Shown here: in pieces, positions 10,579-23,742 of the stretch
Position numbering within the stretch: the stretch's first letter is position 1
Layout of the letters: each line of letters starts with the position of its first letter
From: Xiphydria camelus
Lineage: Eukaryota; Arthropoda; Insecta; Hymenoptera; Xiphydriidae
Assembly (NCBI GenBank): GCA_963678675.1
Contig: OY783195.1
Location: forward strand, 4,288,001-4,352,000
Reading direction: 5' to 3'
Length of the DNA: 64,000 nt
Position numbers and translations under genes: made by a program
The notes under the pieces: model-generated
What the model saw: only the letters and a program-made list of their open reading frames with translations
Told to the model about the DNA's origin: nothing
Database searches by the model: none

Positions 10579-13289
10579 ACGGATCAAATACTCGTACACT
10601 CTTCCGACTAAAGAGTTCTCGCGAGACGAATCGAATGCACGCTCATCGTTCCGCGCGCAACTTGTATCCGTACGTATTCCCACGACGAGAAAGAGAGCGA
10701 GAGATCGGTAGAAAGAGAGAGTGAGCGCTGCCGCGCGGGCGCGCGCGCGCGGCTCTTTGCGGGGCCAGCCGAATTCCAGAAAATCGCCGCTCTGCCCCGT
10801 CGAGTGAGAGGAGGGAAATAAAAGGACGCGCGTGTCTCGAGTGTCGTGGAGCGTTGGCGGGACGCGAATGCGGTGGACGCCGCGTTGCGGTGCCCTGTGC
10901 GGCGGGTTCTCGCATACGCGGATCTCTCGAGGGGGCATTGACGATCGAACGGGTTGCTCTCTTGGCGGAGATTTCGAGCGACCACTGAGCGTAACCCGGC
11001 AGCCGTGCTCGCGGCGGCTCACCTTTCACGCCGGCGTCGACCACGGGCCCCCAAAAACGACGAGACGCGTCGCACTTGGCCGGGACCGCACCGACGTTTA
11101 TTTTATTTTCAAATTGCCGCCGCGGGCGCGACGAGAACGGGTGCGAAGTTGCCCTAAAACTGTGGGATCGACGCACCGCCCGCGGCCCTGGTCGCTCTCG
11201 ATCGGTTATGCGTGTATACACGTGTGTCCGACGGCGGTACCTGTGCGACAGAAGGAACGAGAAATCGAGATCGGAGATAATTTCGGCACCGCGCGCGGGG
11301 AACCGATGCGTGGGTTACGTATGGTTTAGGCGGTGAAAGAGGAACCGACGGCCCGTCCTCCGCGTTGGATGTATTGTTCCTTGCCCGAGTGGCGTCTTTC
11401 GGCTTGCGGCGTATTCTCAAATTCCTGAGGGACTGCGGGGCTATGACTTTTTGGCGCGGATGCCGGAGCTTGTCTAAGCGCGGGTCGAGCGTGCATGGAT
11501 GTAGGTCCGATTTTTTATTTATGTCACGCCTCAGCGGAAGAGTACAATATACGCGTATATTGGTCTACGGTGAAGGGGTTTGTCGTAAAGTGGGTGGCTG
11601 TAGACGACGGTTGGCGGTGCGTGCTTTCATCGGTTATGCATTTCTAGTTGAATGGGAGTATCGGAGATGACGTAGATTCACGGGTTTCCTTTATCGATGA
11701 TTATCTCGTCACGTGTGAACTTTTAGCTAAAGTTGGTAGAGGACTTTTTTGAAGAATACACTTTGGGCTACAAAAAAGTTCCATATTTATATAGGCGAAA
11801 GGCGGACAGGTAACGAGATAATCGCAGTTGAAGCAAAGCTCATCCGCGGTGTTAACGAAATAGTCCTCTACGCGAACTTCACTAAACATAATATGCCAAT
11901 TGTTGTCATACGGTAAAGCAATGAACGCAATACTTTTCTCAAAAAGTCAAGCCCGTTATCTAGTACAACAGTGATTATTATACCCTTCTTCCCGTGTAGC
12001 CTGTATCACAATTGGATATATCGATTCGATTCCTTATTTATCGCACCCTTTGAGTGAAGGACGTTTGATACGCAAGAGCGTCCCTATTGTACCGCCTTAT
12101 TGTCTTCGTGCATAATTCACTTTGCATCGGGAGAGATAATAGGCGGATGGAAGGAACTGTCGATCAAAGAGAATGGGGGAGGGTAAGCCGTAGCCAGGAC
12201 AGGCTTGCTTCCCGCGTTTTTCTTCGTCACTTTCGAATGTCAAACACAACGTAGGTAATTATATTTTTATACTCATAAAATGCTTACATCTCTCTACTGC
12301 GAACGATCGCGAAAATAATAGACCACACGCGTAAGAATATCAGGGGTGGGATAATATCCAGAATATAACTGTACGTAGCTCCTTTCTCTAACTTTTACTC
12401 TTCAATTGCGTCACTTGGTACCGTGCTATCTATTCGTGTACTCTGGAAAAAAAAACCTTTCACTCCAGAAAAACACCTCTCGCATTCCTCACCCAGATTC
12501 TCTTTTTGTCCTAAAATGACACTCCCTTCATTTCCCTTGCCCACAAATGGAAAAATAATTCCAATCATTTCTTTTACGAGACTCTCCAATTTTCCTTTAT
12601 TTCTATCATTTCCAAGGGAAAAACTTTTAAATAAGAATATAAATAGCCAGCGTGTGGACGCGTCTGAACGCAAAAGCGATCGCCTCGCGATTTGGTGCTA
12701 AATCGGCGCGCGACCGCGAAACCTCCGCGGGAAAAGGAAGCCCGACCACCGCGCAGCCCGGGGAGAGGAGACACGAGAAAATCGAGCGCCGCGAGGAGAA
12801 ACGAGTCAGAGATCGCGTTTCACCGTTCGCCCGTGTTTTTCGGCGGGTGCCCTCGAAGTTAATGCCCGCGATATTTCACGCAGGAGACTGCAGGAATAGG
12901 CGTGTAAAATGATTAGCTGTAAATCTATCGCGCCCGCGCGCGCGCGACCAACGCCGCCTCCGCCGAGCCGCACCTGGCGTATCTCACGATATATCCGACG
13001 CGGCTAGAAAATGGGGGAGCGGGGGAGTTATATTCTCTCTTTTATTCGAAAGAGCGCCGCACACAGCTGCGGTGCTTCGGAGGTGCCGTGTGTGTCCATT
13101 TACACACGTGCGAGTCGATCATGCAAATTTAGCGAGAGGGAGAGGAGGGGATATCAGAAAGGATGCCCCTCTCGAGACGTCGCTTTGCGGTGGTGGGAGG
13201 ACAGTCGGGCGCGACGTCCTGGAAGGAAGCGAACTCTGGCGCGCGGTTCCCGGAAAAGCGACACTGTGACGATTTTACGTCCGAGAAAA

Positions 13290-13299
<10 letters not shown>

Positions 13300-13324
<25 letters not shown>
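13300..13324. repeat. (CT)n microsatellite
   Basis: A pure CT run of about 25 bp. Confidence 0.9.
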
Positions 13325-13755
13325 AAAGCATGTCCTGCACACAACGCCTCGGGCGATTTGATCGATAGGATACGAACCATCCGTCGCAGCCTTCCATTTC
13401 CCCCTATCGGCATTATCACCTGGTTAGATACATGGTTAGCGTTAACCGGCAGTTGATCGGTGTCAATGCGAGCTCTAAAAACGCAGCTGCAGCAATCGAG
13501 GAGCGATGACTGCTCGTTCGAAACGCATTAATTAGCCTTTCGTTCGGTGAGCATTCGACATATGCAAGCGTCGGGAAGACGTGGTGATTCACCCTCAACT
13601 CTACCAGAGGCACGCGACCACCCCGTACATCCCTTCCTTTTTATTTTTATTTTTTTTCACGCGAGCCTTTCTTCGCTCGCTGCATTCAGGGAGCGCGTTG
13701 CCCTATTTCTTCTACCGCATTACGAGCGTCGTGGAGGACTTGAGTCGCTTTCACA

Positions 13756-13775
13756 CCCCCCCCCCCCCCCCCCCC
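13756..13775. repeat. C20 homopolymer
   Basis: A run of 20 C; its length is uncertain in assemblies. Confidence 0.9.
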
Positions 13776-14432
13776 GCGCCAAGACGCACCAATAAATACC
13801 AGAGCTGGGGTATACATATTTTAACGCCCGCGCGACGTCGCGTAGGTATATAAAAATGTTAATTCCCCTCGCGCGTGAATTGAACTGAAAAAAATGCATT
13901 TTCGCCCACCGTCGTCGCGACAGTGCGCCCGCTGCATATGCATGAACGGGACGCATATCTGCGGCAAGCCTCTTTTAAACCCGTCGAGGCGGGGGAGCCG
14001 TGTACGGGACCCGCGACGTGGACTTTATGATAAAATAGCTTAATAGCGGCTCCTGAAACTTATCGTTGCGTAGAATGCCGCATTTTTTATGGAAATGTCC
14101 GTTTCGTGGGAAGCGCGACGGTCGGGGGGGACGGGGAAGTCGCGCTGGAGCTTTGGTGGAGGAACGGGGAAAATGGGGGTGGCGGGGAGAGGTGGCGGAT
14201 AAAGAGGGGAGACCGTACACGAGAAAACATGGTTAGAGTATATGCTAATGCCGCGTAGTTCCGATCGAGGATGATAAACAAAGCAATTATTCGAAAAGGG
14301 TGGCCCTCGAAGGCCGGGGACTCTATCGCTCGAGCGCCGAGGGGGCGACTGCAGCGTCGCGACGCGAAAGAAGCGCGCGAGAAACGGGCGAATTAAGGGG
14401 ATTGCGCTTAAGAGTCGAGCTGTATGCTCCTA

Positions 14433-14693
14433 CACTGAGAAAAAATAATTTAGTCGATCTAATCAAAATCTTGGAGACGATAACCAAACCGTTTGGCGAC
14501 ATATGGATCCTCCATCTGTTTGGTTAAATTGACAATTTTCTGAGTGGAATAACCAGATACACAGTTCGAATAACTGAATATACAGTCAGAATGATTATAC
14601 ATTTGGTTCAACTTACTGATATTTTGGTTAGAATAACTAAACTCGTTTGTCAAATGAACTTTGTCACTTTAACGAAGCTTTTCTTTCAATATA
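14433..14693. mobile_element. family A MITE, right end decayed
   Basis: CACTGAGAAAAAATAATTTAG followed by the family interior (ACCAAACCGTTTGGCGACAT, TTTTGGTTAGAATAACTAAA). The right terminus is lost where it abuts the next family A copy at 14694. Confidence 0.8.
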
Positions 14694-15091
14694 CACTGAG
14701 AAAAATAATTTGGTCAATTGGACCAAAATCTTGGAGCCGATCACCGACTACATCCGCGAGACAATTTATTAATTGTTTATAAGTGTAATTTACAATACGG
14801 CGAAATAGATATTTCTTTAGGCCAAGAAAATATACGGTTATTATTAAAATGTTTATTTCACTCAAATGTCTGCCTCAAAGGTTTGAATTGTGCCATATAA
14901 ATGTCGTAATAGTTAACAAATATTTTCTTGATCCAATAAAATGTTTATTTTGCCACATTCAGACAAACATTTGTTAACAACGAATAAACTAACTAAAAAT
15001 TTGATTCAAGTGACCAGTATTTTGATTAGAATAACTAAATACATTTAGCTAAATGCATTTCGTCATTTTAACCTAATTATTTTTCTCAGTT
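14694..15091. mobile_element. family A MITE containing a nested family B element
   Basis: CACTGAGAAAAATAATTTGG at the left and CCTAATTATTTTTCTCAGT at the right. The interior is interrupted at about 14760-14996 by family B sequence (ATACGGCGAAATAGATATTT, AAAATGTTTATTTCACTCAA, AAAATGTTTATTTTGCCACA). Family A sequence resumes with TTCAAGTGACCAGTATTTTG. Confidence 0.85.
14760..14996. mobile_element. family B MITE nested in family A
   Basis: Its interior matches the other B copies; its termini (ACAATTTATTAATTGTTTAT, AACGAATAAAC) lack the outer CACTGAG bases. It must have arrived after the surrounding family A element. Confidence 0.8.
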
Positions 15092-15485
15092 TAACATGTG
15101 ATATCTCAGCGAGGTTCTCAATCGCGGGCCGGCGACGCGCAACGATTCAATTCGCGCGATGGAAACGCGCGGCGCCCCGCCGACGCGCTAATCAACATTA
15201 GCAGAAATGTATTCACGCCGCGAAATCATTTAATGCCCTTAATGAAATGCGCCGGTATAATTACGGAGTACGTCGCGCGCGAGTCATTCATATTGCATGA
15301 GCAGTCGTCCAGACGGTCAACGGGGGAGGCCGTCGCGACGCATGCCACTGCGGCAGGACCAGCCGTTGCATCGAAACGCGCGTCGCGAATTTCTATAGTG
15401 ACAACGACCGTTTCGCGTCTCTCCTCGTGCCGCGCACGGGGGGGGGGGGGGGCTAAGCGTAAGAATATTTCTAGCGATTTCTCCG
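15092..15485. other. non-coding CpG-rich DNA with G15 run
   Basis: One open frame spans part of it but is unrecognised. A G15 homopolymer lies at 15438-15452. Confidence 0.5.
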
Positions 15486-15755
15486 CACTGAGAGATATAA
15501 TTGCTCGTGATAAAAAAATATTTTCTCCAATTAGAAATATGATATAGATATCAGAATCGAGCCATAATTTTCTTCGTGCAAGAAAATGTTTTGTAGGCTC
15601 GAATAATTGTTTTTTTTTTCGCGCAGGATCTTTGAATCAAGAATATATTCGTATACATTCTTCGACTAAGAATCTGTGTTTTTTTTAATTTTCAAGATTA
15701 TATATTCTTTTTTCTATAAATGTTGTACTGATACCAGCAATTATTTCTCTCAGTG
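15486..15755. mobile_element. family H MITE
   Basis: CACTGAGAGATATAATTGCT...CCAGCAATTATTTCTCTCAGTG. The interior AGCCATAATTTTCTTCGTGC is shared with 21636-21916 and 53348-53605. Confidence 0.85.
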
Positions 15756-16619
15756 TGGCGACTCGTTCGCCACGATTATCGGCAATCGCGTAATTAATTT
15801 CAATCGAAACCGCGCCGCTCGGCGATTTATTGGATTTCGTCGAGCCACATGAGTAACGCACGAAGCGTTGATTCAAAAATATATTCGACCCCTGTCATTG
15901 GGACCGTATTTCTTAGGGAATTCCCCCTTTCCAGGCGATACCTCGCGCACACGCCACGTGGCGCTCGCCGCGTGCACGTGGTGGAGCGGGTCGCGGGTCG
16001 TGACGCCGCGGCGGTCGCGCAATAATCAACGATCTCCTGCAGGAAACGCGCGTTAACGCCCGTGCATTCGTGCTGCCAAACAAAGTTCTGGCCGGCCGCG
16101 GGTGAAACTTCGTACGCGACTCGTCGTAATATTAATCGCAGCGCGTATTTATTTGTTCTTTCCATCAGATGGACACAAAGCAGTACAACTCTCGGCTCGA
16201 CGATAACGTCGAAGCGTCGTTCTTCGCTCCGGCGTACAGTCGCACCGGCCAAATCGATTTCAGTCGGAAGCTCGTTCCGGGAGCTTACGATTAGAGAACA
16301 ATTGACTGGCCGAGGTAAGTCGCCCCGGGGTGTACGCCGCGGCGGGACGAAGTTTCTCGGCGGCAGACTCTATCGATCTTCTATTCCGTGACCTCCTGTG
16401 TGCGGCGGTTAATAGCTTCTCCCGCGCGGTCGAAACGCGCGCGCTTCGCCGACGTAGTCGCTTCTCCCGAAATCGCGAACTCCTATCTGTAGCGCGAAAG
16501 CTCGAGCTCCGTTTCGTTGTTTTCCATCGCAACGACGCGCGCTATACTAGGCCGAAAACGGGGTCGTTTACTCTCTGTCTAATGGCGCAGAGTGGTTTGT
16601 CTAGAATAACGCGAGTTTG
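15756..16619. other. non-coding CpG-rich unique DNA
   Basis: Nothing recognised. Confidence 0.5.
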
Positions 16620-16832
16620 ACGCGTTTAGTTATTCTGACCAGAATACTGGTCAGTTGAACCGAATATCTAGTTACTCCGACCAAACGTTTAATTATTCCA
16701 ACCAAACGTTTCGCTATTCTAACCAAAAAGTGATCAGTCAAACCAAGCAAATGGAAGTTCCATATCTCACGAAACAGTTTGACCGTCGTCTCCCGAATTT
16801 TGGTTTGATATTGTCAGTTATTTTTCTCAGTG
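16620..16832. mobile_element. family A MITE, left end truncated
   Basis: Family interior (TTAGTTATTCTGACCAGAAT, TTATTCCAACCAAACG) ending TCAGTTATTTTTCTCAGTG and TA. The left CACTGAG terminus is absent. Confidence 0.8.
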
Positions 16833-17051
16833 TACGCGGTGGAGCGCGGTCATTCCGGAATTATGACGCGTGCAATTAGTCGAAATATCTCGAACGGCTG
16901 AGATTCCAAGAAAAGCCGGATTAAACTCAGTGCCCGCGTGTATACGTGTATAGCCGCTGCGCCGCGCGGCGTTATACCGAGAAGAGGAAGAGGCGAGCGA
17001 GGGGCGCAACGCTCGTTGCAGCCGTTCGTTACGTTGCATTCCAGAGCCGAG

Positions 17052-17087
<36 letters not shown>

Positions 17088-20000
17088 TAGAATGAAACGC
17101 GAAGCTGTCGGCTTTGTCGTGGCTCGACGTTTCGAGCTATCGACCTCGCTCCTCCCCCTCCTTCTCCCCCGCTTCCTCAGACAGCGAAGAAAAAGCCGGT
17201 GTAACGAAAATTCCCGCGGGCTGCATATTTTATGCCGAGTGACCGCGAACGGCTTTCGCGTTTCCTGAAATACCTGAGGAGATAACGAACAAAGTATTCA
17301 GGGTTGCGAGGGCGCGGGAGAGATGGGAGAGAGAGAGAGGGAAAGTGAAATAGCGAGAGAGGACGAGAGAGAGAGAGAGAGAAGCGCAGGGGGAAAATCG
17401 ATACATCGAGGGAGAGAGGGCCTCTGTCGAGGGGCTGGAGGGAGGGGGCTGCGATTACACGAGTGACTCAGGCGGTTTCCGGTGGCCGCCATGATGGATT
17501 TAAGTACTTCCGGTCAGCGGCGCGTGCGCGCCTCGTCCTACGTGGGATTATCGGGGCTATTCGGCCCGAAATCTCGCCGATCTCGATGTAATTGCGATAT
17601 TCGAGAGAGAGGGAGGGAGGGGGTGAGAGACAGCGAGGAAGAGGGCGAGCGGGGAGGGAGGGTGTTATCTGCATAATGACGGGGCCGACCCGGGGCACAC
17701 GTTAATGCCGTCATTCATTTCGGATAATCACCTCCCGCGTCGGGATAGCCGCGGCGCGTCTCGCTCCTCGAGGGTTTATAGGTTCGATAACGCGAGAATG
17801 GCGGAGAGACAGAAAGCGAGAGTGTGCGCATTACGTAGATACGGGTCTGTGTACGATAAAACACCCACGTGTGTCGCTCGCGCGATTATCCGTTGATCCG
17901 CAAGGTGTGTCTCGAGCGGGAAATATATACCGAGCTTTTTCTCTTTGGGAATAAAAATTCTGCAAAGATCACCAATGATCGTATAATCTTCTAAACGAAT
18001 GATATTTCATGGTACCAAACGATTAAGAGTGTGCGGATGTAATTCTCGTTCGGTTCAATTAAATGTTAGTCGTTTGGAAGGGTTAATTTAACGAGCCTTC
18101 CCTCTCTCTCTCTCTCTCCGTTTCCACTTGGATCGTTTCGCGGCCAAGATACATAGTCGAGTCACAAGAGAGAGGCTGCCGCGCTCGACGTTGCCGATTA
18201 CTCGCGTTGAACTCTTTTTAATTGAAGGCGCAACAAAGCGCCGCGCCGAGAAAGGGCGGGGGATTATAAATAGATACGGCGAAAAGGGTTGGCGCGTTCA
18301 CGTAAATCGGCGAATATCGTCGGGAGGGCGCACGATCGATCGGCCACCCTTGGCGGTCTCACCCCGCAACCCTCTTTTATAATTTCTCAGGAGAGGAGAC
18401 TCGCCTCCCACGCCCCGTTATAAACGAGAACGGACCGCGCGCGCGTTTTCCAATTAGACAGTGACCTACCTAGTCGGCCGCCGCAGCGCGTAACTCCCAC
18501 CGGATCGATACCGAAAACCTTGAGAGGATTCGGAACGCGAGGATTCGTTTCTGCAGGTTGAATCCGCCGTGTAAATCCTTCCGAATTCAGAGTTGCGGTC
18601 GTTTTCGCGCTACTTTCATTTTCTATCGATGATAACGATATTAATTTAATCCTCTGTGGTAACCGAGGGTCCACTTGACCCAGGCTTCAATTTTGAAGCT
18701 GACTGTTCTTTTCCTTTTTGCAGTCACAACTAGATCCTCGTGAGATCTCGGAATAAATAGCTTCTTCTTAAAATTCGTAACGCGAACCTTCTTCGGACTT
18801 TGGAAAAAATCGTTTTTAAAACATGCGTTATAGAACTACATATTTATTGCTTCAAAAGAAAACTCGAAAAATAAAGAAGTCACGACACTTTTAGCGAAGC
18901 AGCTCATTTTTTCACGCGACTGCATATTCACGATCGTTTTTCGACATGTCATTATTTCATTTCTTACATTGACACGGTTATTAGATATTCTACAATGTTC
19001 GAAAAATCTTCCACAGTTCGTTGGTCTAAATTGGACGGATGCTGTTCATGTGGCTATTATTTAAAAATCAATTGGGTCCGTTTGACTCATGTGTGACCGT
19101 CGCGAAACTCTACGGACTTGTGACCATGGTGGGTCGTAAAGACGATCCGTCAAACTGTTAAACATTTCCTGATCCAGCGAGCGAAGCAGCCCTCGAAGGA
19201 GAAACAGCATCGTCTTGCTCTCCTCCAGCATCTTTCACGATTCCCCATCTCCTCCGTTCCGACCTTTAACTCTCTCCCTGTACCCATTTCACACGTCCAC
19301 GTGGATATAAGACGGACGCGGGAGGATCCCTCATCCCGTCCGACCAAGGCCGCGCCGCGTCGTAACGAGAGATGTAGGCAGGCGTCCCAATGCCTTTCGC
19401 GCTCGCCAGAAAAGCCCGCGCGCATCCTTAATTTACGCTAATCTCCGATCTTTGGCGCGGGCAAAAAATCCCCGACTCGTTTTCACTCGCGCGATCTCCC
19501 CCTCACCCTCTCGACCCCACCGTTCGCGCGAGCGAATCTAACACCGCTAATTCCGCGCGCGGCGACCGTGGCGCGAGGCCCAGCGCCCGCGGGGCAATAA
19601 CGCGTATGAGCGACATAAGCCCCCCCGTAACCCGGCCGACCGTGCGCTCTCCATCGTGACCGCGACGGCGATGGCTCCGGGGTGGTCCGAGGAGGAGAAC
19701 GCGATGTTACCTTACACCTTCCTCTCCGACGATATACGCACCGCCGATACGCATCAAGTACGCGTGGTCCGTCGTAAATACGCGGGCAGAGACATAGGGG
19801 CTCGTTATTATGATGCTAATGAGTGCGCGCGCGCCCGCGAATTTTACGGAGGAACTGCGGTGTCCCCGTGATTCCCCCGGGGTGAGGCGCGTGGTCAGTT
19901 CGCGGCCGAGATGGACTTCTTCGGCTTCGTTAGAGGTGGTTGCGCGCGGCGGTCGTCGAGAGGGAAAGTGCAATTCGGTTTTCTCAAATATTTTGTTGCA

Positions 20001-20144
20001 TTGGGGATTCCAAAAATTTCGACAAAATTACTCACTCCGTATTTTTTCATTTTCCGTTTTCAGCCTTCTTCGAGCTGGAAAATGACATTTTGAAATGCAG
20101 GTACGTCATCGTAAGCCTATCTCTCTCGCAGTCGTTGTTTGACA
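16833..20144. other. non-coding DNA with simple repeats
   Basis: It contains (TCG)11 at 17054, interrupted GA runs at about 17325-17382 and a CT run at 18101-18118. 18650-19160 is AT-rich with partial inverted repeats. The frames are low-complexity; no gene is supported. Confidence 0.5.
17054..17086. repeat. (TCG)11 trinucleotide repeat
   Basis: Eleven tandem TCG units; not within a supported exon. Confidence 0.9.
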
Positions 20145-20364
20145 CACCGAGAGAAAAATTTAGTAAACTCGACTGAATCGGCGGTTACGGGTGGGGGAAT
20201 GCAAATCAAGTTACTTGGACTGATAATTGACCAAAATAGACTACAACCCGTTCCTTCAAATAGTCGTTAATCGTTATAACCAAATTCATTAGTCGCTGTA
20301 ACTAGTTCATTCTGCATTCCCCCATTCGTAAATTTTATTGAATCTATCATTTTTTCCCTCAATA
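20145..20364. mobile_element. family G MITE
   Basis: CACCGAGAGAAAAATTTAGT at the left. The interior ACTGAATCGGCGGTTACGGG and CCCCCATTCGTAAATTTTAT are complementary arms, with CAAATAGTCGTTAATCGTTA at the centre. The right end is TTTTTTCCCTCAATAC. Confidence 0.8.
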
Positions 20365-20369
20365 CATAA

Positions 20370-20521
20370 GTGTGTCGCTCTTGCATTTCGATGACGCCAC
20401 AATGTTGCTGAGAAAAATGGACTTATTAAATACTTTGCGAATAATTATTTCCTCGGGATTTTTTTCTTGGTGTGATTTTGAATATGTATACAGATGACAA
20501 ATTAAATTTTGAAACATGAAT
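20370..20521. repeat. dispersed repeat, copy 1
   Basis: CTCTTGCATTTCGATGACG, TTTGCGAATAATTATTTCCT and ACAAATTAAATTTTGAA are shared in order with 26735-26880 in the same orientation. It is not palindromic. Confidence 0.65.
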
Positions 20522-21635
20522 ATTTTGTATGGGAAGATCGAATTTAGGATTTTACTGCGCGTTTATGGACCAAAAAGGAGATATTTGCTGGCTGCAGTGG
20601 CGATATATCGCCGCAGCGGCTGATTGCGCTACTGTGAAAATCGATCTCATCGACGTTGCAACGATTAACCGAACGACTGATATGCAGCAATATGCATATG
20701 CAGCGCGAGTACACATGCACAGGCCGACAAGTGCACAACATAAGAGTGTCATTTCCCCTCTCGACTCGCCCGCATCTGCAGTTCGACTAGAAGGGATCGC
20801 GCCTTTCACATCGGATTTCGCTCTTTGAGGAGATTTGCGAATTAAACGTCTCGACGTTACCGGTAACGAAACCGAACACCGCATAAACACATTCGACACC
20901 GGATACCATAAGTGGATTATCGATACCCGCGCGCACCCGATGCCTCTATATGTTACACGCGGTGTTAATACGCGTCGACGCGAGCGATCCACTCCAATCG
21001 AATGGCCTTGAGTAACGAGTCGTGGAATTTCTCGGGTTGGTGCGACCCGACGCACGATAAGGGTTGTTCGAGCAATTCTCGAGGGTATTCAGAGAGAAAT
21101 GCGACGCTCCGGATTTTTCTTCAGGTAATCTCGCAGAGCACAACGAATTAAAACTCGAGGAAAGTCGTAAATTAAATTTTTTAAAGGGATCAAAGAAATC
21201 TCAAAGATTCGCATTAATATTATCTCTCTAAAATACGGTGAAAAAGACGTGGAAAATTGCGAATATTCGTGAGACCAGTTGCCACGGTCATTTCAGCCCT
21301 TGCCACACGCGCGGCATTAATTAGCGGAATTTGGAATTGGAGTGACGTCAAGCCGCTGTCCGCTCCTACCCTAGCCGGCTAATTACGGGCTGATTTATGC
21401 CGCAGATAACGCGCGACCCCTCAGGCTCCACCGCGCCTCGGGTAGCCATGAGTGACCGCGAGCGCGCGAGAAGCTCGGCTCGCGGATAGCGCTCGGCGAA
21501 ATTATTTCGTTTGCTTTTTCCGTTTTGTTTATTAAAACGGGCTCGAACTCCGGAAGAGTTCGATTTTCGAAGGGCGGAAACGCGAAACGCAAATGACGAT
21601 GCGTTTTTTTTGCTCGTAGACCAAACGATATACCT
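20522..21635. other. non-coding unique DNA
   Basis: Open frames on both strands near 20530-21055 are unrecognised. Nothing else is seen. Confidence 0.5.
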
Positions 21636-21916
21636 GATAGTTAGCGCCAAACAAATGTTTCCTTCGATGAAAAATATGGCAATCATGGTTTCAGAGTTAA
21701 GCCATGTTTTTCTCTGTGCAAAAAAATATTTGATAGACTCAAGTAATTGTCTTTTTCGCGGAGGAAGAATTCCTTGTCCCTACGAAGGTAGAGATATTCT
21801 TAAATCAAGAATATATAAGATTCCCTTACATAATTTGTATTCTTATAAAATTTTCAGACACGTGTTCTTGATTCAAGAAACGTTTGTTTTAACTCTAGCA
21901 ATTATTTCTCTCAGTG
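21636..21916. mobile_element. family H MITE, left end decayed
   Basis: ATAGTTAGCGCCAAACAAAT at the left and TAGCAATTATTTCTCTCAGTG then TA at the right. Interior AAGCCATGTTTTTCTCTGTG corresponds to the other H copies. Confidence 0.75.
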
Positions 21917-22460
21917 TAATTATTGAAGTTTAATTGCGAATTAAGCTGCGAGATATTTTACACCCTCTGACATTTCGACACTCGTTAATTCGATCGTATC
22001 GATTTGTCATCATCCACTGCGCGAGGTGCCAGTCGATGGAATTATCTTCTTTCAAACAAATCCTCCGTTAGTCGTACGTACGCGCAGGTAACGTACTCGT
22101 AAATCAGGGAGTTTGTTTAAATGTAATGGAACATCGGTCGTTCCTCTAAATAAATCAAGGCGCCCCGCTCATTTGCAGTAAATCAGTCGCGGATGGAGCG
22201 CGGCGCGAACTGTATATTTCATTAGATGCATTTCTCAGCGGGCCGCTCCGCTTTTCCATCTTGTGTCATAATTTCAAGGACCGTGCTGCAAAAGGAATCG
22301 ATTCCACGAATGGTATCCGCCTTGAAAGACCGATTTTACGATCGTAAATCGTAACACTCGAGTGTCTCAAAATATCCCTCGATTATTCAGATCTTTTGGT
22401 ACTCGATATTATAATATTAATATTTGATACGATTATTATTTATCGATAAATTAATGCACC

Positions 22461-22901
22461 CACGAAAAAAGTCTAGTTGAATATGAACCACATAGAAAAA
22501 TTTATTTCAGAAGAATAAGAATTTATTCTCATTGGACAAAAGTCTTTTTGGATGACATAAATGGTCTACTAGATTCGTACTCGATTAAAAAGATATGCAA
22601 AACATTTATATTTAATTCACACAGGCGGAAAAGTTCTATATGATCCATATGTGGTTTTGATCATATATGGATTATGCAATTATTCAGAAATCTATATTAA
22701 TAGTCCTTATACATATGTGTGATTAATGTAGAAATCGTATACAATCCGTATATAACCAAAACCACATATAGATCATGTACAAAATATAGAATTTTTTCGC
22801 TTGGGCAAATAGACTTTTGTGTTGGATGTGAATAAATTCCTATTTATCTCAAATCAATTTCTCTATCAGATTCGTATTCAACTAGACCTTATCCCTCGGT
22901 G
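22461..22901. mobile_element. family I MITE interrupted by family D
   Basis: CACGAAAAAAGTCTAGTTGA at the left and TTCAACTAGACCTTATCCCT...CGGTG at the right. Its halves match the uninterrupted copy at about 43000-43242 and are separated by a family D hairpin at 22623-22802. Confidence 0.85.
22623..22802. mobile_element. family D hairpin element nested in family I
   Basis: AGGCGGAAAAGTTCTATATG opposes ATATAGAATTTTTTCGCTTG. Internal ATATGTGGTTTTGATCATAT and ACCAAAACCACATATAGATC form a near-complete fold-back. Confidence 0.85.
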
Positions 22902-23537
22902 TATATAAGGTGAGCTTATTAATATCGCGAATTCTCAATCTACGCAAGGCGGGAGGTGACTCGCAGTGAAATCGTTCCACTCGAAAACGAAACATTCGAA
23001 CAGCAACGCGCAAAAACGCACGCACGTGGGCAGAACGGCGTGCGTACAAGTACGTTACATCTGGAGCCGCAGCATCCCTCGGTCGGCGCGAGATGAACAC
23101 GTCCGGGTCACGAAGTCCGCGCGTCGCTTAATAAAGCCGTGATATAGTTTATACCCCCTCGTAAATAACAATTAGCGCATGCGCGGTAAAGATGACGCTC
23201 GTTCGTTATTTATCGCCGCGTCCCGGCGGTAACTAACAAACTAACCGCGGGATTAATAGCTCGGGACGGCCGCTGTGTAAACTCGTGAAATAACGATTGC
23301 GCTTGCCAACGGCAGATGTGACTTCATTTGTATCCGCCTTTGTCAGGCACTTATATCTACCTGTCCGAGTTCGGGGAGGGTGGAGAGCTGGACTTCCCTC
23401 CCCCTCCTTCTCTCCCTCCTTTTCTCGGCTGTCCCGAGAGCGAGGCGCCCAGTTCACGTCTCGATCCCTCGGGAAGAAGAAGAAGATGCGTTTATTCACC
23501 CATGCTCTAAGATAAGGTCTCCTAAGAACACATACCG
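22902..23537. other. non-coding unique DNA
   Basis: Nothing recognised. Confidence 0.5.
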
Positions 23538-23742
23538 TGTGAGGCTAAACTTACTCGCCAGGAAAGAAAATTCAATCATTATTATCTCATTATCAATGAA
23601 CTTATCGATAGGTATGAGACTTTGTTATAGATAAAAATGTAATCTTTAAAAAAGTGTTATATAAATGTGAGCCAAAAGCCCATAGATAATGAGATAATAG
23701 TGATTTGAGTTTCTTCCCTGTCGAGTAAGTTTAGCCTCATGT
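23538..23742. mobile_element. family F MITE
   Basis: TGTGAGGCTAAACTTACTCG and its complement at the ends. Interior TTATCTCATTATCAATGAAC opposes ATAGATAATGAGATAATAGT. Confidence 0.85.

Larger units (their letters stand above)
10579..14432. other. non-coding DNA
   Basis: 10600-11400 is very CpG-rich and opens several long unrecognised frames on both strands. 11700-11890 has complementary GATTATCTCGT/ACGAGATAATC arms, perhaps a decayed F-like element. Also present are a (CT)n run at 13300 and a C20 run at 13756. No gene is supported. Confidence 0.5.

Noticed and set aside
10549..11336. Several overlapping frames of 125-192 codons on both strands
   Set aside because: CpG-rich DNA is poor in stop codons; six frames are open at once and none resembles a protein.
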